Shown one piece after another: positions 1 to 5,620 of a stretch of 8,555 nucleotides of DNA. Position 1 is the first letter of the stretch; every line of letters begins with the position of its first letter. Under the pieces are notes generated by a model. The model searched no databases, was not told the DNA's origin, and worked only from the letters and a program-made list of their open reading frames with translations. A program made the position numbers and the translations under genes. This stretch comes from an uncultured Ruminococcus sp. (lineage in GTDB: Bacteria > Bacillota > Clostridia > Oscillospirales > Ruminococcaceae), in assembly GCA_945835085.1 (NCBI GenBank), contig CAMAIG010000041.1, positions 1-8,555 of the forward strand, in the 5' to 3' direction.

Positions 1-298
1 TTAAGTAAATAATAACTTTTTGTTCGATTTGTATGTTTTTCGCTTTTTTTGTCGGATAGTTCAAGTTATTGGGGAAAAAGAAAAGGGTAATTGTCTATTA
101 TTTCATGCAAAATGGACATTTTGGAAAGTTGCTCCTCCTTAATGCTTTGGTGAATATTACTTGTTAAATTAACCAATAGTTTTGCTCTTATTCATTTTTT
201 GTTCATGAATATTGTGTAATATTATAATAACTATAAAAATTACAGTCTGTCGAAAAAGACCACATTAAATAAAGAGCAAACATTTATTCTATGAGAAA
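1..298. other. AT-rich intergenic region, no gene seen
   Basis: No open reading frame with a convincing ribosome binding site is visible on either strand. The stretch is rich in short A and T runs. On the minus strand there is an AGGAGG (around 134-139), but the nearest ATG is 14 bases away and opens only a 17-codon frame, so I do not call it. A weak hairpin, GTCT/AGAC, sits at 245-260. The right part holds the likely promoter of the GGDEF gene and the start of its leader. Confidence 0.6.
199..228 (+). promoter_or_regulatory. Candidate sigma-A type promoter for the GGDEF gene
   Basis: A TTGTTC (-35-like, 199-204) and a perfect TATAAT (223-228) are separated by 18 bases. Transcription would begin near 235. 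This would give the GGDEF gene an untranslated leader of roughly 215 bases that contains the whole 84-base structured element. The surrounding DNA is very AT-rich, so chance -10 matches are expected; only the spacing and the position upstream of the element favour this one. Confidence 0.35.
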
Positions 299-382
299 CG
301 GCTTCAATACTAAGGTTACCGAGCCGCAGAACATAGAGATCACTGCTGTTTACCTAACGAGTTAGCCTCAGCGACACGCTGA
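299..382 (+). promoter_or_regulatory. Structured 84-nt leader element, copy 1 (upstream of the GGDEF gene)
   Basis: This stretch matches the reverse complement of 3287-3370 over 84 bases without a gap (63 identical). The strongest blocks are AGGTTACCGAGCC (313-325), AACGAGTT (356-363) and TCAGCGACACGCTGA (368-382). Possible helices are CGGCT/AGCCG (299-303 with 322-326), CTAA-CGAG-TTAG (354-365), TGCTG/CAGCG (344-348 with 369-373), and the competing CAGCG-ACA-CGCTG (369-381). In the second copy the CTAA/TTAG stem becomes CCAA/TTGG, a compensatory change. It ends 68 bases before the GGDEF start codon. A cis-acting RNA (riboswitch or attenuator) is the preferred reading; a dispersed intergenic repeat is the alternative. 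I do not recognise a known family. Confidence 0.6.
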
Positions 383-450
383 AAAATCTTTCATGTTGAT
401 TTGCTTGTTTGTGCAAATAGCATTAATTCATATCAAAGGTGGCATGCATA

Positions 451-2388
451 ATGGCTAAGCGTAAGCTTATCGGGCTTATTATAGCTAACCCGGAGGCTGC
501 ATATCAGCAGCGAGTGCTTGACGGTCTTACCGCTCAGTGCGAAAAATACGGTTACGACATTGCAGTTTTTTCACCGCTTGTTCAGTCATGCCATTTTATC
601 AGGGAATATCTGGACGGCGAGGTAAATATTTTTGAGCTGATGAATTTTGACCGTCTTGACGGAGTGATAGTTGCGACGATCTCACTTTCCGCAAGTCAGG
701 TAGAGTGGATAAACGATATGATCTGCAAAAAGCTGGAGGAGGAATGCAAAAAGCCCGTTGTGGCGCTTGATCTTCCTCTGGGAGATTTCCATCTGGCAGA
801 AACAGATGACAGAAGCGCATTTTCCGTGATAACTCGTCACATACTTGATGAGCATAAGTGCAGAAGGATATATTTCCTGCCGGGAATTGAGGGGCTTCTT
901 GTTACAAATGAGCGTATTGCGGGCTGCCGTGATGAAATGGAGCGTCGGGGGCTTACCCTTGACGAGAAGGATATTTTTTACGGAGATTTCTGGTTTACGG
1001 GCGGCGAGGCGCTGGCGGACAGGATAGCTTCAGGGGAGCTTGAAATGCCCGAGGCTGTAATATGCGGAAACGATCATATGGCGATAGGTCTTGCAAACCG
1101 CCTTATCGGTCACGGGATAAAGGTGCCCGAGCAGGTCATAGTCACAGGCTATGACGCCACCTCCGAGGCTGCGATAAACACTCCCGCCATTACCACATAT
1201 ATTCCCGACATTTCAAAGACCATGGCGGAGGCTGTCAATTACATAAGAAGCATTATCGAACCGGGGGCAGATATCATTCCCGCTGCGAATACCGAGGGGA
1301 ACGGTATCCGTCTTTGCGACAGCTGCGGCTGCTCAAAGGATCTGCTTTATGTCAAGAGCAGGCTCAACGATTCCCTGCTAAACAGTGCGTTTTTTTACTG
1401 CTGCGACTATAATATGAAGTCTGTTGATATGGGACGGCTTCTTGACAGCTTTATGTTCGAGCATCTTACAGGCTCAAATAGCATGGAGGATTTCTTTCAC
1501 AGGATCGCCTCCACAACATATCTGCTGAGTCCATACAGCGAATACTATCTCTGTCTTTGCGAGAACTGGCTCAATACCGATGTTGACCTGAAAAAGGGAT
1601 ATGCCGATTCAATGATTGAAGCTGTTTATACAAGAACGAGCGACGGTTACCTTTATTCAAGCGCCGAAGCAGAGATAATGTTTGATTCTAAGGAGATGCT
1701 CCCTGCACTTAATTCCGAAAGCGAGGAGCCGAGCATTTTCTACTTTGTGCCCATGCATTTCGGAGATACTGCCCTGGGATATTCCGTGCTGAGATGTCCT
1801 CTCAGTCAGGAGCGGAAGATAGGCATAGTATTTCACAACTGGATCAGGAATATCAACAACGTTCTGCAGATGATGAGAGTCCAGAACAGGCTTACGGTAT
1901 TCTCTCAGCGTGACGCAATGACAGGTCTTTATAACCGAAGGGGAATGGAAGAGTGCCTTGAAAAGCTCCTTGCAAATGCAGCTCCCTCGGACAGTCTTAT
2001 GGTATTTGTTATCGACATGGACGGTCTGAAATATATCAACGACAACTTCGGTCACGGAGAGGGCGATTTCGGGATAAACGCCGTTGCATCGGCTGTTAGA
2101 CGAATCTGCAAGAATACGGAGATATGCGTCCGTGCAGGCGGTGATGAATTTTACATCATCGGTGTGGGAGATTATTCCTTAACGGACTGTATCGTTAGGA
2201 TACAGCAGTTTATCCTTGCCATTGCTGATGAAAGCAAGACAGCAAACAAGCCCTATGAGATTTCTGCAAGCATCGGCTACTGCTGTGAGAGGATCTCGGG
2301 AGGGATAAGCCTTAATGACGCCATTGCCCTGGCTGACAGCAGAATGTACGAAAGCAAGGCTGCAAGGAAAAAGCAGAGAAAGAACTGA
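451..2388 (+). CDS. Cytoplasmic LacI/PBP-like sensor fused to a GGDEF diguanylate cyclase
   Basis: This is a predicted soluble diguanylate cyclase that would make cyclic di-GMP from two GTP in response to a small ligand. Residues about 5-285 resemble the ligand-binding half of LacI-family regulators (NDHMAIG near 208, then a KVPEQVIVTGYD-type ending), but there is no DNA-binding helix-turn-helix before it and no signal peptide or membrane segment. A C289-x-x-C292-x-C294 cluster follows, then an unassigned region to about 480. The GGDEF domain covers about 490-645, with D522-x-D524, K527, N530-D531, the intact signature G563-G-D-E-F567 and a C-terminal DSRMYESK helix, so catalysis is expected. 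The inhibitory I-site (RxxD) reads KNTE, so product feedback at that site is probably lost. The frame opens at GTG 439, but ATG 451 is preferred because AAAGGTGG (435-442) lies 8 bases before it; this gives 645 residues. Confidence 0.88.
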   Translation: MAKRKLIGLIIANPEAAYQQRVLDGLTAQCEKYGYDIAVFSPLVQSCHFIREYLDGEVNIFELMNFDRLDGVIVATISLSASQVEWINDMICKKLEEECKKPVVALDLPLGDFHLAETDDRSAFSVITRHILDEHKCRRIYFLPGIEGLLVTNERIAGCRDEMERRGLTLDEKDIFYGDFWFTGGEALADRIASGELEMPEAVICGNDHMAIGLANRLIGHGIKVPEQVIVTGYDATSEAAINTPAITTYIPDISKTMAEAVNYIRSIIEPGADIIPAANTEGNGIRLCDSCGCSKDLLYVKSRLNDSLLNSAFFYCCDYNMKSVDMGRLLDSFMFEHLTGSNSMEDFFHRIASTTYLLSPYSEYYLCLCENWLNTDVDLKKGYADSMIEAVYTRTSDGYLYSSAEAEIMFDSKEMLPALNSESEEPSIFYFVPMHFGDTALGYSVLRCPLSQERKIGIVFHNWIRNINNVLQMMRVQNRLTVFSQRDAMTGLYNRRGMEECLEKLLANAAPSDSLMVFVIDMDGLKYINDNFGHGEGDFGINAVASAVRRICKNTEICVRAGGDEFYIIGVGDYSLTDCIVRIQQFILAIADESKTANKPYEISASIGYCCERISGGISLNDAIALADSRMYESKAARKKQRKN

Positions 2389-2400
2389 ACATAATATAAA

Positions 2401-2437
2401 AAGAGGCTGCTGCAGGAATTTTCTGCAGCAGCCTCTT
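2401..2437. terminator. Strong hairpin terminator between convergent genes
   Basis: A perfect 15-bp inverted repeat (2401-2415 with 2423-2437) encloses a 7-base loop. It starts 12 bases after the GGDEF stop codon and lies 67 bases beyond the stop of the convergent GNAT gene. Read on the minus strand, the stem runs into TTTTTATATT, a usable U-tract. On the plus strand the tail (GCCATAATTATT) is much poorer. It probably serves both genes but is the better terminator for the minus strand. Weaker hairpins at 2464-2483 and 2495-2511, the latter overlapping the GNAT stop codon, lie beside it. Confidence 0.8.
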
Positions 2438-2504
2438 GCCATAATTATTAGGATAAGCATGCGTTGCCGTTAAATAACAGCAATTATCATCCGACGGTTA
2501 TGAC

Positions 2505-3128
2505 TTAACCGAAGATCTGTCCGGGAAGCTTCAGCTTTTCCTTAAAGGGAAAGGCTTTGTCAAATTCATCGGCTTCCTTTTCATCAACAAAATAGCCCTT
2601 TGGAGTGGCATACTCTCCCGTAATACCCTTCATATACCCCGGAATAAGCTCCTTACAGAGAAAGAATGAAGCGCCCTCGGGCAGCCCATGATAGCGTATG
2701 CCGAAGCGTGATGCATATTCAAAGCCGCTCTTTCCGTAAAAATCAATATTTCCCTCAAAGCACAGCGCTCCTGCACCTGCCTGCCTTGCCTTTTCGAGTG
2801 AATAGTCAAGGAGCAGCTTGCCATAGCCCTGCCGTTTAAGGTCATTTGCAATGCAAATGGGACCCATTGTCATAATGGGAATATCCCTGCCGTCATCTGC
2901 CTTGATAACCGCTCTCATAAAGACGTTCTGACCGATAAGCCTGCCGTTTTTCTCCATGACAAAATCAAGCTCAGGCACAAAATCGGGATCCTTTCTCAGC
3001 TGATGAAGCACATAATGCTCAAGGCAGCCGGGACGGTAAACATTCCAGAATGATTCTCTTACAAGGCTTTCAACCTCACGGTGTTCGTCGTTTCTTTCCA
3101 AACGGATGATATAGTCATTTTTATTCAT
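2505..3128 (-). CDS. GNAT-family N-acetyltransferase
   Basis: This 207-residue protein should transfer an acetyl group from acetyl-CoA to an amine; the substrate cannot be read from the sequence. The acetyl-CoA loop is at residues 98-103 (KRQGYG, followed by KLLLDYSLEKA), preceded by the beta strand IMTMGPICI and followed by ALCFEGNIDFYGKSGF, which is the usual arrangement in predicted YhbS-like acetyltransferases. The first residue of the loop is Lys rather than the common Arg or Gln. ATG 3128 is supported by AGGAGG (3137-3142) 8 bases upstream. The gene follows prfB but is separated from it by a 286-base leader with two structured segments, so it is likely controlled on its own. Confidence 0.85.
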   Translation of the reverse strand: MNKNDYIIRLERNDEHREVESLVRESFWNVYRPGCLEHYVLHQLRKDPDFVPELDFVMEKNGRLIGQNVFMRAVIKADDGRDIPIMTMGPICIANDLKRQGYGKLLLDYSLEKARQAGAGALCFEGNIDFYGKSGFEYASRFGIRYHGLPEGASFFLCKELIPGYMKGITGEYATPKGYFVDEKEADEFDKAFPFKEKLKLPGQIFG

Positions 3129-3136
3129 TGTTTATT

Positions 3137-3217
3137 CCTCCTGATGATTGTTGACTGCAATTCGGGGAGGTTTGTGCGAGTGTATTTTTTCGCAGACCTC
3201 CCGGTCAGCCTACACTC
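3137..3217 (-). promoter_or_regulatory. Structured GNAT leader: possible pseudoknot and Shine-Dalgarno sequestration
   Basis: In RNA order the segment contains GAGTGTA (3217-3211), GGGAGGT (3202-3196), TACACTC (3184-3178) and ACCTCCC (3171-3165). The first pairs with the third and the second with the fourth, all Watson-Crick over 7 bp, giving the interleaved order of a pseudoknot. The ACCTCCC strand contains CCTCC, which is also complementary to GGAGG in the GNAT ribosome binding site (3137-3141). If GGGAGGT captures ACCTCCC the ribosome site is free; otherwise ACCTCCC could mask it. This is inferred from complementarity only; the ligand or signal, if any, is unknown. Confidence 0.4.
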
Positions 3218-3286
3218 TCCAAGGTGTTGTTTTTCTTCAAACAGCGATCTCCTTAAAAATTTAATATGCATCGGATAAATCCGTTG

Positions 3287-3370
3287 TCAGCGTGTCGCTG
3301 AAGCCAACTCGTTGGTGCGACAGCGATAAATATTTTGTTTTGTGGCTCGGTAACCTGAGTATATAAACCG
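3287..3370 (-). promoter_or_regulatory. Structured 84-nt leader element, copy 2 (upstream of the GNAT gene)
   Basis: This is the minus-strand partner of 299-382, in the same orientation relative to its downstream gene. It lies between prfB and the GNAT gene, ending 158 bases before the GNAT start codon. The 5' stem is CGGTT/AGCC with a GU pair. The CCAA-CGAG-TTGG hairpin (3315-3304) shows a compensatory change against copy 1. CGCTG (3325-3321) can pair with CAGCG (3300-3296), and the same CAGCG can instead fold into CAGCG-ACA-CGCTG (3300-3288). A short palindrome, CGGATAAATCCG (3272-3283), follows it without a U-tract directly attached. A TTGACA (3381-3376) lies just upstream, but its spacing to the TATACT (3363-3358) is only 12 bases, so I do not call a promoter. 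Confidence 0.6.
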
Positions 3371-3414
3371 AATTATGTCAATAGCTTTGATAAAAGCATT
3401 TTTGCGAGGTTTTA

Positions 3415-4545
3415 TCAGCCCTGAAGATCTCCGTGGGAAAGGGCGGTAAGATATGCATTGATAAATCCGTCAAGATCGCCGTCCATAACAGCGTTTATGT
3501 TGCCGTTTTCAAAGTTGGTGCGGTGATCCTTTGCAAGAGTGTAGGGCATGAATACATAGGAACGTATCTGAGCGCCCCAGGCGATCTCCTTCTTAACTCC
3601 CTTGATATCCTCGATCTTGTCCAGATGCTCACGCTCCTTGATCTCGGCAAGCTTTGAAACAAGCATTTTCATGGCGTAGTCCTTGTTCTGATACTGACTG
3701 CGCTGGGTCTGACAGGAAACAACTATTCCCGTTGGCTTATGTGTAAGTCTTACAGCGGAGCTTGTTTTGTTGACCTTCTGTCCTCCTGCACCGCTGGCAC
3801 GATAGAAGTCTATTTCAAGGTCCTCGGGACGGATCTCAATGTTAAGATCGGCACCGTCCATTTCGGGCATTACTTCGAGAGATGCAAAGGAGGTCTGCCG
3901 TCTTCCCGAGGAGTCAAAGGGTGAAATTCTTACCAGTCTGTGTACGCCTGTTTCGGACTTCATAAAGCCGTAGGCGTTAAGTCCCTCAACAAGGATAGAA
4001 GCGGATTTCAGACCTGCTTCATCGCCGTCGAGATAGTCAAGTGTTGTTACCTTGAAGTCATGGCGCTCTGCCCAGCGGTTATACATTCTGAACAGCATCT
4101 CAGCCCAGTCCTGAGCCTCGGTTCCGCCTGCTCCTGCGTGGAATGTGAGGATAGCATTCTTGCTGTCATATTCACCTGTGAGGAGGGTGGTGAGCTTTGT
4201 GGTTTCAAGCTCTGCCTTGAACTTATCCGCCTCTGCTTTAAGCTCTGCAACGGCAGCCTCGTCCTCCTCCTGACCCTCTTCAACGGTAAGCTCTATCATT
4301 GTGAGAGTGTCCTCCAGCATATCATTGAGCTTCTTATAGCCTGCGATAGTAGCTTCATTCTGCTTTATCACCTGCATTACCTTCTGTGAATTTTCAAGGT
4401 CGTCCCAGAAGCCGTCGGCAGCGGACTGCTCCTGGAGGGTTTTGATATCTTCCGTGAGCTTGTCGATATTGAGAATAACGTAAAGCTCCTTCATATCCTT
4501 TCTGTAGCCTTCAAGCTCCAGTCTGAGTTCGTCAAGTAAAAGCAT
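3415..4545 (-). CDS. prfB: Peptide chain release factor 2 (RF2), without programmed frameshift
   Basis: RF2 releases the finished protein from the ribosome at UAA and UGA codons. At 376 residues it is close to the usual length of about 365. The stop-codon recognition tripeptide SPF is at 208-210, which marks RF2 rather than RF1, and the catalytic GGQ is at 254-256 in RASGAGGQKVNK. A helical N-terminal domain covers about 1-120. In most bacteria prfB is split by an in-frame UGA near codon 26 that requires a +1 frameshift. Here codons 25-26 read CTC AAT and the frame is continuous. ATG 4545 has GGAGG 8 bases upstream (4554-4558). Its own stop is TGA. It begins 16 bases after the NUDIX gene and is probably the last gene of the speE-prfB operon. 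A TGATAAAA/TTTTATCA hairpin (3388-3417) includes the stop codon but lacks a U-tract. Confidence 0.97.
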   Translation of the reverse strand: MLLLDELRLELEGYRKDMKELYVILNIDKLTEDIKTLQEQSAADGFWDDLENSQKVMQVIKQNEATIAGYKKLNDMLEDTLTMIELTVEEGQEEDEAAVAELKAEADKFKAELETTKLTTLLTGEYDSKNAILTFHAGAGGTEAQDWAEMLFRMYNRWAERHDFKVTTLDYLDGDEAGLKSASILVEGLNAYGFMKSETGVHRLVRISPFDSSGRRQTSFASLEVMPEMDGADLNIEIRPEDLEIDFYRASGAGGQKVNKTSSAVRLTHKPTGIVVSCQTQRSQYQNKDYAMKMLVSKLAEIKEREHLDKIEDIKGVKKEIAWGAQIRSYVFMPYTLAKDHRTNFENGNINAVMDGDLDGFINAYLTALSHGDLQG

Positions 4546-4561
4546 ATATTTTTCCTCCGAA

Positions 4562-5044
4562 TTAGTATTTTTTACCCGTGGATAACGCCGCTTTTTCTCT
4601 GTATTCCAGGTATTTTTTCAGCGGCATGACAGTCGGCAGACAAATATCCCCGGGAAGATTTTGAATGTCATAAAAACGAAGCTCCGTAACCTCTTCCTCC
4701 TGACATCTGAGGGTCCCTGTCCATTTGCGGCAGATATACACAATGTCAATGGTGCTTACTTCATCGCCGTTGGGATAGGTATAATGAAGCTCCTCTCCCG
4801 AAAACACGCCGAAAAGCTCAAGTTCCAGAGCGGTAAGTCCCGTTTCCTCCAGAAGCTCTCTTCTTGCGGCGTCCTCAGCGCTTTCAAACAGCTCTATGGC
4901 ACCTCCGCAGTAGCACCATGTGCCGTTGTCGGCACGCTTCTGAAGAAGTATCTGTCCCGCTTCATTTTCAACTATAATGCTTGCACATGGGTGCATGATC
5001 GGCATATGTCCTATGTGCTTCCTGAGTTCGGAAACGTAGCCCAT
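4562..5044 (-). CDS. NUDIX hydrolase
   Basis: This 160-residue protein should hydrolyse a nucleoside diphosphate linked to another group, using divalent metal. The complete NUDIX box (G-x5-E-x7-R-E-x-x-E-E-x-G) is seen at residues 48-70: Gly48, Glu54, Arg62-Glu63, Glu66-Glu67, Gly69. The strands before it (ASIIVENEAGQILLQKR, then GTWCYCGGAIE) fit the family core. The substrate cannot be told from sequence. It could clean oxidised or modified nucleotides, or act on a coenzyme. It lies 17 bases after the nitroreductase gene and 16 before prfB. ATG 5044 has GGGAG (5056-5060) 11 bases upstream, a slightly long spacing. Confidence 0.93.
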   Translation of the reverse strand: MGYVSELRKHIGHMPIMHPCASIIVENEAGQILLQKRADNGTWCYCGGAIELFESAEDAARRELLEETGLTALELELFGVFSGEELHYTYPNGDEVSTIDIVYICRKWTGTLRCQEEEVTELRFYDIQNLPGDICLPTVMPLKKYLEYREKAALSTGKKY

Positions 5045-5061
5045 TTAAATGAACGCTCCCT

Positions 5062-5604
5062 TCAGATAAAGCGGGCTATCTCGGAAACGGTTTTTCTCGG
5101 CGGCATATTAGGCTCAAATTCGGGATAGCCCATTGCAACCGCTGCGATCACTCTTTCCTCCGCCGGGATATTTGCAAGCTCAGCCAGCTTTTCGTCATCA
5201 ATTATACCCATAATTACGCTGCCAACACCGAAATTATGTGCGGCAAGGCAAAAGGTCTGTGCTGCAATGCCTGCGTCATACATTTCCCAGCCGTCGTTTT
5301 TGCTTGTGGTGGGAGTTCCGTCAGGCTCAAATCCCGCAAGACCCTTTACGCAGCTCTGAACTGCAAGACAGGTGCAGCGTCCGATGGTCTTGCCGTTCTT
5401 TTCAAAGCCTAAGACCGCTTCCTCGGATATCTTTCTGATAAGCTCCTTGTCTGTAATAACAGTCCATCTTGCGGTCTGGGTATTCTTCCATGAGGGTGCC
5501 ATGGAAGCGGCGGAGATTATTTCTGTAAGGGTTTCTCTTGATATTTCCCTGTCCGAGTATTTTCTCACACTGCGGCGGGTCTTTATGCATTCGATAGCGT
5601 CCAT
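5062..5604 (-). CDS. Nitroreductase-family FMN oxidoreductase
   Basis: This is a predicted FMN-dependent NAD(P)H oxidoreductase. The N-terminus DAIECIKTRRSVRKYSD carries the Arg10-Arg11-Ser12 flavin phosphate-binding motif; APSWKNTQ (36-43) and the C-terminal MGYPEFEPNMPPRK (158-171) also fit the family. The real substrate is unknown; quinones, nitro compounds or flavin are typical. The frame extends up to ATG 5658, but ATG 5604 is preferred. It is preceded by AAGGAG (5612-5617) at 7 bases, gives the usual family start MDAIECIK, and avoids a 38-base overlap with the CLC gene, leaving a 16-base gap instead. The protein is then 180 residues. Confidence 0.93.
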   Translation of the reverse strand: MDAIECIKTRRSVRKYSDREISRETLTEIISAASMAPSWKNTQTARWTVITDKELIRKISEEAVLGFEKNGKTIGRCTCLAVQSCVKGLAGFEPDGTPTTSKNDGWEMYDAGIAAQTFCLAAHNFGVGSVIMGIIDDEKLAELANIPAEERVIAAVAMGYPEFEPNMPPRKTVSEIARFI

Positions 5605-5620
5605 ATTCCTGCTCCTTATA

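Noticed and set aside
272..326. A cyclic di-GMP-I (GEMM) riboswitch ahead of the GGDEF gene
   Set aside because: GAGCAAAC (273-280) and GGTTACCGA (314-322) recall GEMM fragments, but the GACGCAAAGCC block and the P2/P3 hairpin layout are missing. The second copy of the element conserves only the part from CGG onward and not the GCAAAC segment.
439..450. GTG 439 as the start of the GGDEF protein
   Set aside because: The GTG lies inside the ribosome binding site AAAGGTGG, whereas ATG 451 has correct spacing and begins a typical MAKRKLIGLI.
3081..3278. A plus-strand 65-codon frame over the GNAT leader
   Set aside because: No ribosome binding site is evident. It overlaps the GNAT 5' end antisense, and the sequence is explained by complementary leader structure on the other strand.
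299..3370. The two 84-base copies as terminal inverted repeats of a mobile element
   Set aside because: They are in inverted orientation about 2.9 kb apart, but between them are a GGDEF gene and a GNAT gene with no transposase. The copies are only 75 percent identical and the variation follows RNA pairing. No target-site duplication was seen.
3358..3381. TTGACA...TATACT as a promoter for the GNAT gene
   Set aside because: The hexamers are good but only 12 bases apart, and at 16-18 bases there is no -10-like sequence.
3940..4389. A long plus-strand frame (149 codons) antisense to prfB
   Set aside because: It is a mirror of a well-conserved coding region, its Cys- and Leu-rich product resembles no family I know, and it lacks a ribosome site.
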